From NCBI GenBank assembly GCA_964017045.1, contig OZ024796.1, positions 250,501-314,500 on the forward strand: a stretch of DNA of 64,000 nucleotides, read 5' to 3'. Below the pieces are notes generated by a model. It was not told the origin of the DNA. It ran no database searches and worked only from the letters and a program-made list of their open reading frames with translations. Source of the stretch: Omphiscola glabra (Eukaryota; Mollusca; Gastropoda; Lymnaeidae). Shown here in pieces: positions 35,881 through 47,600 of the stretch; positions within the stretch are counted from its first letter, which is position 1; the number at the start of each line of letters is the position of its first letter. The position numbers and the translations under genes are program-made.

Positions 35881-36625
35881 CCAACTTACTGTTGAAATTT
35901 GAGCAATGAGAAAATTGCCTTTCAAAATAAGCATTGATTATAAAAACCTTCTGGGACGTCGGTCATTATCAACGAAATACGCGGCAGTAAAAATAAATCT
36001 GGAACATATCACACTGCACTCTGTTTATCTAACACTCTTGAGACGCTAAACTCTTGAGACGCTACACTCTTGAGACGCTACATTTGATTTGAATTGCCAT
36101 TTATTGTTTGTAATCTTTTCACGGGCAAAAACCCAGTCACTAGCTGAATAAAAGTCGACAAGTTCCCCAACACGGGGCACACAAGACAAGACTTCGACTT
36201 TTGCCACCTTCTGTGGCCAGGCATTAAAGAAATAACATTAAAAGTTACGTCAACGACTGAGAAAGTCCGTCTAAAGAATATATAACGTCAGTACGCCTCT
36301 AAATTGTAAACAAATTGATTCATTGACAAACACGGTCAACGGCACCAGGGATCTGCGATTGTAAGTCGTGAAAAAAAAAAGTCAAGACGCTCTAAATGAA
36401 TGAAATCAGTCTCAGACTAAAACAAAATAGGAGCGTTTATGAGAAGACTGGCAACGAGGTTGTATGGGTTAGAGCAGTGAGGTATGTAATCAGCGGTTTA
36501 GCTTTATTGATTGATTGGCAACCAATAAGTATGAGCACGACCAAGGGTGTGGGAAAGGGGTGGAGGGTTGGCATTTTCGGCCACATGCAGAGTTTTATCG
36601 TTGAACTTTGGGGGACGGACACTAA
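35881..36625. other. Intergenic stretch with a 17-bp triplicate
   Basis: actcttgagacgctaa occurs three times at 36030-36080. The rest shows no supported gene. Confidence 0.5.
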
Positions 36626-36627
36626 TT

Positions 36628-36980
36628 TTGGCCCACCCAGGGCAGCAACAACCCTAGCTACGTCACTTGGCCCACCCAGGGCAGCAACAACCCAAGCTAC
36701 GTCACTTGGCCCACCCAGGGCAGCAACAGCCCTAGCTACGTCACTTGGCCCACCCAGGACAGCAACAACCCTAGCTACATCACTTGGCCCACTCAGGGCA
36801 GCAAAACCCTAGCTACGTCACTTGGCCACCCAGGACAGCAACAACCCTAGCTACGTCACTTGGCCCACCCAGGACAGCAACAACCCTAGCTACGTCACTT
36901 GGCCCACCCAGGACAGCAACAACCCTAGCTACGTTACTTGGCCCACCCAGGACAGCAACAACCCTAGCTACGTCACTGAC
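36628..36980. repeat. 39-bp minisatellite, about 9 copies
   Basis: The unit is cacccaggacagcaacaacc plus ctagctacgtcacttggcc. Confidence 0.95.
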
Positions 36981-37149
36981 CATGACGCCTTTATATGACA
37001 GTCAAAAGCAATGATTAAATTTCGAAATAAGTACTTTATTTTAGTCATACATGTACATCTTTATTTCAATGTAATTCATTTTTTAATTTTTATTTTAAAG
37101 AAAAGACCTGGAGATGGAGGTAAATGAAATCCCTCCAATTCTCGTGAGT

Positions 37150-37275
37150 ATCACGTTGTTTCAGCGGTATGCAATTCCTTCTGGTCCGCCCGATGCGTGC
37201 AAAGGAATTGCCATTCCGTTTGGCCCGCCCGCTGCGTGCAAAGGAATTGCCATTCCCTTTGGTCCGCCGCTGCGT
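37150..37275. repeat. 39-bp repeat, about 3 copies
   Basis: gcgtgcaaaggaattgccat plus tccgtttggcccgcccgct, GC-richer than its surroundings. It sits next to the LINE scrap at 37380, so it may be a third expansion inside a retroelement. Confidence 0.85.
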
Positions 37276-37374
37276 GCAGATGACCTGGATCTACTGCTTG
37301 AGAATGAGTTGATTCCCCATAATGCATCTCAGCTAGACTCCGTTGTTTCGCCATAGGGAGACTTCCAGTGAGAG

Positions 37375-37680
37375 TGTGACATCGTCCCTTTGGAGGCGGG
37401 CAGATACCAATGAGTTATAAGTATCAACCGTTTTACTAGGCATGGCAATAGATTACACCCATTGCGGGACCCGAGCTGCCGCCATTGTGGTCAGGCACCG
37501 GAGACAATCGAGCACCTTCTAGCCGAGTGCTCAACGCTGGCGACTGGCGTGACTTGGGTCCTCCCAGCCAACCATGTCGAGAATCTGATCTAAGGGACTG
37601 CCCACCAGATGAGGCAGGCCTGTACCTTACTTGCCGGGGCCATAGAAGAGCCTTACCTCGGCCCTTTCCAATGAATGTAA
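37375..37680 (+). pseudogene. LINE ORF2 C-terminal fragment (cysteine/histidine motif)
   Basis: A frame reads C-R-H-C-G-Q-A-P-E-T-I-E-H-L-L-A-E-C, the CxxC...H...C motif at the end of many LINE ORF2 and RNase H-bearing retroelements. It is followed by A-C-T-L-L-A-G-A-I-E-E. The preceding frame is broken. Confidence 0.7.
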
Positions 37681-37789
37681 TATTTCAATACTAGGCATGG
37701 CAAAACAATTTTTTTTTTGAAATTAGGATCCAAAAAATATTAAACGAACTTCATAAAATATATGTTAAAAGTAAAACACAAACAAATAA

Positions 37790-37955
37790 TTATTTAGTCC
37801 AAGATAAGAAGAATAAGTAATTAGTCCAAGATAAGAAGAATAAGTAAATATAATAAAAATCCAAGATAAGAAGAATAAGTAATTAGTTCCAAGATAAGAA
37901 GAATAAGTAATTAGTCCAAGATAAGAAGAACAAGTAATTAGTCCAAGTTAAGAAG
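37790..37955. repeat. ~27-bp minisatellite, about 6 copies
   Basis: The unit is taattagtccaagataagaa plus gaataag. Confidence 0.93.
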
Positions 37956-38109
37956 GAAAGTCATCAGGCCAATCAAGTATTAAGACAAACTAAAAAAGGT
38001 CAACTACTTTATGGACTGTGGAGTCTTGGTTTTCTTTTAGCCAAACCGGAGAAACACAACAGCTACAAAATAAACTGACTTATGCTACACTGTGTCATAC
38101 TATAAGATT

Positions 38110-38588
38110 ATGTGTGTATGGGGCTGGAGTAGGTGCATGTAACATTCAGTGTGTGGGGGGCAGGAGTAGGTGCTTGTAACATTCTATGTCTATGGGGGTG
38201 GAGTAGGTGCATGTAACATTCTGTGTGTGGGTGGGTGGAGTAGGTGCATATAACATTCTGTGTCTATGGGGAGGAGTAGGTGGATGTAACATTGTGTGTA
38301 AGGGGGTGGAGTATGTGCATTTAACATTCGGTGCGTAGGTGGGTGTAGGTGCATGTAACATTCTGGGTGTAGGGGGGTGGGTGGAGTAGGAGCATGTACC
38401 ATTCTGGGTGGGGGGCTGGGTGGAGTAGGTGCATGTAACATTCAGTGCGTTGGGGGATGGAGTAGGTGCATGTAACATTCTGGGTGTAGGGGGTGGAGTA
38501 GGTGCATGTAACATTCTGGGTGTAGGGGGTGGAGTAGGTGCATGTAACATTCTGGATGTAGCGGGTGGAGTAGGTGCATGTATCATTG
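38110..38588. repeat. 34-40 bp minisatellite, about 12 copies
   Basis: ggtggagtaggtgcatgtaa plus cattctgggtgtaggg with length variation, G-rich on the plus strand. Confidence 0.93.
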
Positions 38589-38709
38589 TATGTTTTAAAA
38601 AACTTCTCTTGGGCCTGAACAAGATTTGTTTTGTTTGTTTTTTTTAAATATATATTTTAGAAAAATACCATCATTAACAAACCAATAAAGAAGGACTTTC
38701 AGGCGTGGT

Positions 38710-39468
38710 ATCCAGGCTGAGAGTAACGCCGCTGCCAGTATACCAGTGGTGGTAGTAACGACCCTGCCAGTATACCCGTCGTGGTAGTAACGCCCCTGCT
38801 AGTATACCAGTGGTGGTAGTAACGCCCCTGCCAGTATACCAGTTGTGGTAGTAACGCCCCTGCCAGTATACCAGTGGTGGTAGTAACGCCGCTGCCAGTA
38901 TACCAGTGGTGGTAGTAACGACCCTGCCAGTATACCAGTGGTGGTAGTAACGACCCTGCCAGTATACCAGTGGTGGTAGTAACGCCCCTGTCAGTATACC
39001 AGTGGTGGTAGTAACGCCCCTGCCAGTATACCAGTGATGGTAGTATCGCCCCTGCCAGTATACCAGTGGTGGTAGTATCGCCCCTGCCAGTATACCAGTA
39101 GTGGTAGTAACGCCCCTGCCAGTATACCAGTGGTGGTATTAACGCCGCTGCCAGTATACCAGTAGTGGTAGTAACGCCGCTGCCAGTATACCAGTGGTGG
39201 TAGTAACGCCCCTGCCAGTATACCAGTGGTGGTAGTAACGCCGCTGCCAGTATACCAGTGGTGGTAGTAACGCCCCTGCCAGTATACCAGTGGTGGTAGT
39301 AACGCCGCTGCCAGTATACCAGTGGTGGTAGTAACGCCCCTGCCAGTATACCAGTGGTGGTAGTAACGCCCCTGCCAGTATACCAGTGGTGGTAGTAACG
39401 CCCCTGCCAGTATACCAGTGGTGGTAGTAACGCCCCTGCCAGTATACCAGTGGTGGTGGTAACGCCGC
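38710..39468. repeat. 32-bp minisatellite, about 24 copies
   Basis: The unit is gtataccagtggtggtagta plus acgcccctgcca. Four or five variant positions are shuffled between copies. Confidence 0.96.
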
Positions 39469-39469
39469 T

Positions 39470-39742
39470 GTGTAATGAAATCCCATTCATTTAGATCGTC
39501 TCTGGCATGTCAAGTCTTGGAACTAATCGGATTGCACTAATATTGTTACTAGGAGAGTGGAGAGCGTATGAATGAAAAGAGAGTGTGTTGATAAATAAAT
39601 ATATTTGATTTTTAAATATTTAATTTTTTTATTTATCAGTTTTGGTGTTTTTCAATTTAGTCACAATAAAAATTAAATCATAGCATTTGGTTTTCTGTCT
39701 TTTAAACGTGTTCACAAGGCTCACTGTAAATTATTAATCTGA
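39470..39742. other. Unique spacer
   Basis: No feature recognised. Confidence 0.4.
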
Positions 39743-39845
39743 AATGGTGTGTCATGGTGTGTCATGGGAAGTCTTGGTGTCTCATGGTGTGTCTTGGTGT
39801 GTCATGGTGTATCTTGGTGTGTCATGGGAAGTCATGGTGTGTCCT
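39743..39845. repeat. ~10/20-bp repeat (ggtgtgtcat)
   Basis: Alternating ggtgtgtcat, ggtgtgtctt and gggaagtcat blocks. Confidence 0.85.
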
Positions 39846-39947
39846 TGAAATTGAAATAATGAGTTCTAGAAAACGGTTAAAAATCACTTTACTAATCCAA
39901 TATATTGTTTTAAATAGTTCTTCTCCTGTCGTTTGTCGTGATAATTC

Positions 39948-40578
39948 AAGACAAAACAATGATTTAAGACAAACCAATGATTCAAGACAAACCAACGAGT
40001 CAAGACAAACCAACGAGTCAAGACAAACCAACGAGTCAAGACAAACCAACGAGTCAAGACAAAACAATGATTTAAAACAAACCAACGAGTCAAGACAAAC
40101 CAACGAGTCAAGACAAACCAACGAGTCAAGACAAACCAACGAGTCAAGACAAACCAATGATTCAAGGCAAACCAATGATTCAAGACAAACCAATGATTCA
40201 ATGACAAACCAATGATTCAATGACAAACCAATGATTCAATGACAAACCAACGAGTCAAGACAAACCAACGAGTCAAGACAAACCAACGAGTCAAGACAAA
40301 CCAATGATTCAAGACAAACCAATGATTCAATGACAAACCAATGATTCAATGACAAACCCCTAGTGCATGATACCCTCACACAGTTTCTCTTGTAACCAGT
40401 GAAATATCCTCATCAACACCAGGCACAGAGACATTGCAAATCCCTCTACATTCATAGGAGCCATAATGATCAATAAATTGATCGTGGGCCCTTAATATAT
40501 AAAAGAAGAAGAAGACAAACCAATGATTCAAGACAAACCAACGAGTCAAGACAAACCAATGATTCAAGACAAACCAAT
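39948..40578. repeat. 18-19 bp minisatellite split by an insertion
   Basis: The unit is caagacaaaccaacgagt, with caatgatt variants. The array runs 39948-40360 and resumes at 40513-40578 on the far side of a 152-bp unrelated segment. Confidence 0.93.
40361..40512. mobile_element. Short insertion within the 18-bp array, AAG-tailed
   Basis: A unique segment ending in atataaaagaagaagaag, with array units on both sides. A 3' AAG tail suggests a SINE or short LINE 3' end. No target duplication can be judged because the flanks are repetitive. Confidence 0.4.
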
Positions 40579-40930
40579 GCCAATCAGGATGCTACAGTTT
40601 ATATCAAGATCCCAAGCTAGTATCAGAAAAGAGGGTAGGCAATGCTGGGTGGGACACTTAGAAAGAATGCCAAATGACAGAGGAGTAAAGAGGGCACATC
40701 TCCAAAACCCCAAGGCAAACGGCTCAAAGGCAGACGTAAGCTTAGATGGCAGACGTAAGCTTAGATGGCAGACCTCGGCTTAGATGGATGGACGATTTAG
40801 AAAAAAGATCTACAGCAGCTGGGAATCCAAGCATGGCAAAGAAAAGCATTAGTTACGTCTGATTGGGAAAGGAAGTGGTGAGGCAGGCCAAAGCCCTACA
40901 GGGGCTGTAGCGCCACATGGATTCTCCACA
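40575..40930 (+). pseudogene. LINE ORF2 C-terminal fragment
   Basis: Frames read W-V-G-H-L-E-R-M-P-N-D-R, then L-R-W-M-D-D-L-E-K and R-Q-A-K-A-L-Q-G-L. This GHLERM...DD...KALQGL order is a frequent tail of retrotransposon ORF2 proteins. The small duplication cagacgtaagcttagatggc near 40731-40770 breaks it. Confidence 0.7.
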
Positions 40931-41448
40931 ATCAGTCATTGTTCATAGTGAAAGTAGCTGTCGCTTTTTTTGTGTGTTTTTTTAACATAAACTAATTATA
41001 GAAGACTATCTTCAATTCATCAATTCATTCATAAACTAGATCACACCTTACTCATTAGATCAGTACATTCATAAACTAGATCCTACCACTACTTATTAAA
41101 TCAGAACATTCATAAACTAGAAGCAAAACTTTACATATTAGATCGATACAGTCATATTACTGGAAGATATCATACAAATTGATTTATCGTTGGCTTAATT
41201 AATATTCTCTTCTACACACAACAAAGAAGTTATTTCTATAAGTTAAATGGGTTGGGGGGGGGGGGCAGGAAAATGGAGAAGAACATCGCAATAACACGAC
41301 TGCTTATTTGTTTCAAAGAAAAGAAACTGTGTTTTAGTTCACCTTTAGATTCCTGCTGGTGAGTTGTTTGGGGCGCAGGGACTTTTTGCAGCAACCCCCC
41401 CTCCCCACGATTTTGCGCTCAGTTCAATTTGCCAGCTTTAGCTCCCTT
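40931..41448. other. Intergenic stretch
   Basis: Contains three loose copies of 'cattcataaactaga' (41028-41120) and a G-tract at 41256-41266. No gene. Confidence 0.5.
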
Positions 41449-41449
41449 C

Positions 41450-41880
41450 GCATGGCCCTGGTGGATTGTGTTGTAAGGACCCCAGTGTATTGCTTTGCTC
41501 AAGGCCTCCAATGTTGTTAGGACGGCCCTGGTGGATTGTGTTGTTAGGGACCCCAGTGATTTGCTTTGCTCAAGACCTCCAATATTGTTAGGACGGCCCT
41601 GATGGATTGTGTTGTTAGGGACCCCAATGCATTGCTTTGCTCAAGGCCTCCAATGTTGTTAGGACGGCCCTGGTGGATTGTGTTGTTATGGACCCCAGTG
41701 CATTGCTTTGCTCAAGGCCTCCAATGTTGTAAGGACGGCCCTGGTGGATTGTGTTGTTAGGGACCCCAGTGCATTGCTTTGCTCAAGGCCTCCAATGTTG
41801 TTAGGACGGCCCTGATAGAATGTGTTGTTAAGGGCCCCAGTGCATTGCTTTGCTCAAGGCCTCCAATGTTGTTAGCATGT
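41450..41880. repeat. 71-bp minisatellite, about 6 copies
   Basis: The unit starts ggacggccctggtggattgt and ends caaggcctccaatgttgtta. Copies begin at 41520, 41591, 41662, 41733 and 41804, plus a partial first copy. Confidence 0.95.
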
Positions 41881-42049
41881 CATCATCATCAAAAATAATT
41901 CTCTATGTAACAATATCCATCACTAACACTGAGGTTCAATAGCATGCAAAATAAAATCCCCGATAACTGTGCTTATGAGAGGTTTATAGAAATATCGCAA
42001 GTGCGTTTGATGTGATGAAATATATTTTTTCTCGGAAATAGTCTCAATT

Positions 42050-42523
42050 CAGCGGTGGTTTAGAGCCGGTTCGGTCAGGTTCGTGCGAACCGTTAGTTCA
42101 AAATAATAAATATGCCTAAAATCAAGTACTAATTTTAAAAAAAATCAAAATTTTTTTTATTTGAAAAAAATGTCCTTTTCTACAAATTTTTATATAAATT
42201 GCATAAATATTACCTAACAGTTTAGCCTTTCGGCAAAAATATAGCGAAATTCAGCTCTAAGCATAAAAAAGTGAAACTCAGAACAACAAGTCACAGGCTA
42301 GATGTCGCGCTAGTAGGAATTTTGTTGATTACCTGACTTTCTCATCTTTATCATAGAAAATCTTTGTTTAGAACTGGACCCGTAACTCCGCTGAAGGAGC
42401 TTCGTGGGCCCAGACGCCAGATCCCCTAATCGCAATTTGACTGACTGTGGCGGTGACCGATATGGCTTAAGGGGGACATACTAACTGCGAACCCTTTGTT
42501 ACGAATTTGGCAATACACCGCTG
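42050..42523. mobile_element. hAT-type non-autonomous transposon with perfect 8-bp target duplication
   Basis: The ends are cagcggtg and caccgctg. tctcaatt lies immediately outside both ends (42042-42049 and 42524-42531). Eight-base duplications and CAG...CTG ends define hAT. At 474 bp it has no transposase. Confidence 0.85.
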
Positions 42524-42559
42524 TCTCAATTGAAATATTGGTGTAATAAATATGCTGTA

Positions 42560-43330
42560 TAAAGGGGGTCTGTGGTAAGCTCCCTTCCAGATGTTGAAAA
42601 TCTTATCATTTCTTCCTTCTCCAGGTCTTTCAAAGCAGACCACTTTTGCTGTGAACTGAAATCACATTTGTATTTCTCTCATTTTTCCAGATCAACATTA
42701 AGTATTTCAAATTTCCAACTCCATAATTCTTTGTTTTTTAACTCCAGCAATCGCATTTCAAAAGCGCCAATGTCAATAGTAATGGGAGAGAAATTCAATA
42801 CAGAAATAAATAGAAAAAAAAGTGAAACTTGTTCTGTATCATTTATGTCACAAGATTCGTCAACAGCTATTGACATAGCTGAAACCAGTTTAAGATCTTC
42901 GATTTGCTGATTGGTTATATTCGAAGACATTTTGACACTTCTATCTCTTACAGTTTTAGCAGCCAGAGGAAACTCTAATTTTTTAAAGAATGTGTTCCTT
43001 TTTTCTTAAAATCCCGTAATAACTCTTCGGATGCATTTATAAAACAATATTTACATTATTCACCCTCTATGTATGGTTTGTCTTGGTTTGCAATCTCATG
43101 GCCGACAATAAAGCTTGCAATATATGCCTGAAAGAAACCCTGGTCGAAAGGCCATTAGAGTTTTGTATAAAGGCAAACGATTCGGTTACCCCGCAACTCC
43201 GCGCCACATATCCCGCGCGTCCGTGCCACGTCAGCTCCACCGACACCCGCTTGCCTGTACCTGCTAGTCAAAACCGATTTGTGGCCGACTTGCCGAGCTG
43301 CACTCAGTTGCTAAAGAGCCGACCACTGAT
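42560..43330 (-). pseudogene. hAT transposase fragment (GTF2IRD2/ZBED5-like)
   Basis: Read from high to low coordinates the minus strand gives pieces K-P-Y-I-E-G, L-R-D-F-K, Q-Q-I-E-D-L-K, then A-V-D-E-S-C-D-I-N-D-T-E-Q-V-S-L-F-F, and further down C-D-F-S-S-Q-Q-K-W-S-A-L-K-D-L-E-K-E-E. The 'DESxDINDTxQ' block carries the first catalytic aspartate region of this hAT branch. Frameshifts and stops make it a relic. The intact hAT mini-element next door has different boundaries, so the two are separate. Confidence 0.75.
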
Positions 43331-43598
43331 CTAGATAAATGTACAGTATTCGATTCTAATAAATACCGTATATTAATTATGGTTCCTAAAATAGACCTCC
43401 CCTATTAATAAACAACAATACTATTTAGTTTGGTTACCGCAAATTTGTTTGAAAGAAATTTCGTCGAACGGAAATTTGGTCGAATATTTTTTTCAGTTCA
43501 CACGTTAAAATTTTTGTCAAATTTTTTTTTAACGCACTATTCTATATAATAAAACAAAATAATGCATTCAATTTTCCGTCGATAAAATTTCTTTCAAA

Positions 43599-43766
43599 CA
43601 GTGGCGTAGTTAGGGTAAGTGCTACCCTTGGCTGGCCACGATTTTTGCCACCCTTCCACCCGATAAAAACTCTGCAGTATGCCGAAAATGCCCCCCCCCC
43701 CCACTATTTAATGCCGAAAAGCTTCCGGGGTCGGACAACCTTTACGTCCACCCTTCCTACGCCACT
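43599..43766. mobile_element. Inverted-repeat mini-transposon (CAGTGGCGTA family)
   Basis: Starts cagtggcgtagttaggg and ends cctacgccactg. It contains a C-tract (43690-43702). Same family as 32496-32624. No clear target duplication. Confidence 0.65.
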
Positions 43767-44610
43767 GGAATTGCACATCCGAACATCTGAAATACCCCCC
43801 CCCCCCAAATTCCCCCGCAAACGGAGCACATTTTCAGAAAGAAACACGGATTTAAAGTCTTCTGCTGGGTTAGAACTTACTTTTAAAATATTAAATTAAG
43901 CTATAAATTACAAGCACGTCTGTATGATCTGGTTAGGAATTACTCGATGTAGGTATTGTGGTAGAGGGAGGGCGTAACGTGGGGGAGGGGGGTGTTAGGG
44001 TGACACAACACCATGCCCATGCGTTTACTGCACCTGTTGACACCAGCCCTTCATGACGTCTCTGCGCCCCCAAATAAACAAATTAATAAATAAGAGTGGG
44101 AGCCTGTTTTAAAAACTGGAGAAGTTTTGCAGTTCTAGTATTGAATTTTGGCAACAGTGGTTTGAAATTTAATGTAATATTTCTTCATTTTTTATTGTTG
44201 GCATTGCAGTCAAGACTACCTAAAAATGAAGCCACGAACTACAGGTTGAGAACGCCTCATCTAAGGGAGATAGCCCAGGACATATTCAAATAAACTAAAC
44301 AAGAGATTTTTTAACAAAGAAACGAACATATTTTAATAAAATCTCATCATGAAATATTAAAATTCAATAATCTTATCAAATTCACAATTAAAAGAGCGAA
44401 TACAAATAAATTGTTAATTTAGTCATTGATTCATTATTTGTTAAATCTGTTATAATAAGATTGTTTCCTAGAAATTCTTCTTTTGTATTCATCATAAATT
44501 TCATCAGTTCAGGCAATTCCCAAACAGTTCTGTTTACGCTCTGCATTAGTAGTATTGTTTCAATCCAAGGGCACATTTGTCAATATCTAACCTGTATTTT
44601 AGCAAATTTG
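43767..44610. other. 5' flank of the R3HDM4-like gene
   Basis: No element recognised except C- and G-tracts (43796-43806, 43980-43992). A possible acceptor (gtattttag, 44594-44602) lies 12 bp before the start codon, so a further noncoding 5' exon may exist upstream. Confidence 0.4.
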
Positions 44611-44614
44611 CAAG

Positions 44615-47600
44615 ATGGGCCTAATAAATGAAAATGATCCTTCTGCACCTTTTAGTCCGTATATTGAAAACTACAGGCCTAACAATGACAGGTTAGTTCT
44701 GTTAGAGTGCACTGAGTGATGACGAGACTGCTAATTATTTTTGCCCTTCTGCCTATAAATTAGTATAAATATAAATACTGTGATGACTGATTAACTCTCA
44801 GTCACTTGAGTCACTACTCTAATCAGTTATGTGTCTACATACCCTTCTTTCACCACTTTGATTACTCACTCACTAACTTACTGTCCTTTAACTAAAAGTC
44901 TACCTCTCTTATTCCTTTAACTTAACTTGAACTTACTTTAACTTTAATACTTGACTTAGCCTACTTAACTTTGTCCTTTTTTAACTAGTCTACATAGTGG
45001 CTAGCTTTAAAGATAAAAAATAATAGATTAGACCTTAGCCTAACACAAACCAATAGGTTACAAAGTAATAGAAACAGGGAAAATTTAAGTAATCATTTTT
45101 TTTAGTAATCTGATGTGTATTTATGTCATGTATTATTAATTATTTAAAAAAAGACAAATTTACTCTAATACATGTATTAGTAACAATTCATGACAAAACA
45201 AGGGGATTTTACTCATACTTGAAAACATGAAAAGATTGCTCACATTTGATACTTAGTGAGAACTCTTTTAAAATTGTAGAACTTAAAATAGTTGAAGCAA
45301 ATGTAGTTTAATACAGTAATACAGTGTTATTAAAGTCTTTAAACTTGTGAGTTTGCAAAAAATAATTAAACAAAAAGTACAGATAAATGCGAACGGGAAG
45401 TAATACTACAGCTCATAATCAGCAAATTTTTGAAACATTGCGATATTTATAATCGAATAATGTAAGCTTCTAAGAAGATTAACCTTAACTATACGGATCA
45501 TCAAATAAATCGAGCGTAGCGATACTTCATAGATTCCACTAATTGTAATTGGTTAATGACACCAGCTAATATTTTTGTTAAAATTGTTTAAAAAATGACA
45601 ATTTGGTATTTTTAAAATAAAATGTACTTTGTTTTATTGCTGTACATATATTTGCTCGGTGGGGGTGGCACTTGACTTTTGCCCACCCCCCACCCCCAGG
45701 AATATAGCTGAATTAAACCCTGCATAAGAGCACATTGAGACACAAGAAACACTGCTGGTCATCCACTGCATCTGGTCTATGTCCAGTCATCTTGACTCAG
45801 TCTTGTCACTGGTCATCCACTGCATCTGGTCTATGTCCAGTCATCTTGACTCAGTCTTCTCATTGGTCATCCACTGCATCTGGACTATGTCCAGTCATCT
45901 TGACTCAGTCTTGCCATTGGTCATCCACTGCATCTGGTCTATGTCCAGTCATCTTGACTCAGTCTTGTCATTGGTCATCCACTGCATCTGGTCTATGTCC
46001 AGTCATCTTGACTCAGTCTTGTCATTGGTCATCCACTGCATCTGGTCTATGTCCAGTCATCTTGACTCAGTCTTCTCATTGGTCATCCACTGCATCTGGT
46101 CTATGTCCAGTCGTCTTGACTCAGTCTTGCCATTGGTCATCCACTGCATCTGGTCTATTTCCAGTCATCTTGACGCAGTCTTGTCATTGGTCATCCACTG
46201 CATCTAGTCTATGTCCAGTTATCTGGCCATTTGAACAAATAGGACGTGAGCATGGGCTTGATGAAATGAGCAACTCTTCCTAATTTAAAAACAGAATACA
46301 GCTCACTTCAAAGCACTAGACTTTGTCATCTTTACACACAAAGGTCACACAATAACTCATACACAGAAACTATGGCTTTGTATCAGATGCCCCAAATTAG
46401 CCAGTAATAGTCCTTAAATTATAATTTATAATGTAGCAATCATATTGTCTTTTTTTAAATTTAGTTATTTGATATGTATATATAGTATATATTGTATGGT
46501 GAACCATAATTGTCCCACAAATTTAAGTATTACTGAGTAGACAATTTATCCATATTCTCTCCCTCCCCCACACCTTCATCTCACATGGACAGCATCTATC
46601 CTGTAACTAGGCTCTTTGCCTTTGCTTGTAACTAAATTGTAACACCTACTTAATCTTATATTTATCTATTTAATTTTCTAGATCTACTAAATTGCAATGC
46701 AAGGTGACATTTTAAAAATAAAATATATTAACTATATGCTGTATAGGCCTTGAATAGTTTCATAAAAATTGTTAAAATTCAATAATCTCTATTAGCATCC
46801 CATCTCATTAACCAGAAGGGACGTATAAAAATAATATGATTACCCAAGGCTCCCCAATATAAACAACACAATTAACTTACATACATCATTATTAGGCAAT
46901 GTCTTAATATACAATTTGTACATACATGCATCATTTTTAAGCATGGTCTAAAAATACAATTTGTACCCCAGATCAATTGGAAGCTTTGAGGGCTGTGTGC
47001 TTCCTGCAGTCTGCAAGTTTGAGAACCCTAATCTATAAAATAAACTTGATGATAATACAAAGTGTTTCTTTTTAGGAACATTGAAAATCATTTAATAGTT
47101 TCCACTGATGAGGAGGAGTCAGATTCACAGTCAGTCAGTAGTCATCGATCAACAAGACAACATCGTCGTCCAGCTAGACGGCACATTCACATATCGGTTT
47201 CACAGGAAAACCTTGCTAAATATGGAAGCCGACGTGGCATTAGGCATGCTCGCCGAGTTGATAACTGTAAGTCGTTAAGAATTTTTAGAAGCATAAACAT
47301 ATAAGCATTCTTTATTATTTAAATAACAGAACAAGGTATGTGGAATCTTGAAATAGAAATACAGGACAATAAAAGGACGATTCAGCTATTTCCTTCTCAC
47401 AGCTTGAACGCAGTCCTTCATTTATTATCCTTTATTATTTTAATACAGTTTATATACTTTGAACATAAAACAGTCTAAATATTAGATCATCTTAATTTGA
47501 AATGTATAAAGCAGAAGGATCTACTTAACTTAAAAAATCATGGTTTAGGGACATTATTGGTTAATGGACACATCTATCTCCCCGCCCGCTCCTCTATTCT

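Noticed and set aside
34187..35884. 565-codon and 396-codon minus-strand frames (F-H-S-F-I-L repeats)
   Set aside because: They are translations of a 24-bp repeat whose length is a multiple of three. No splice sites, domains or non-repeat coding flanks.
36396..36812. 138-codon plus-strand frame ending in a Pro/Ala/Thr repeat
   Set aside because: The first half has no recognisable domain and the second half is the 39-bp array; no splice or start context.
38146..38622. Pro/Thr-rich minus-strand frame (mucin-like)
   Set aside because: Translation of a G-rich minisatellite with variable unit length; no gene context.
45735..46283. 182-codon plus-strand frame in R3HDM4 intron 1
   Set aside because: 54-bp repeat translation. 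It lies inside an intron with no acceptor/donor pair, and the flanking exons already join in phase.
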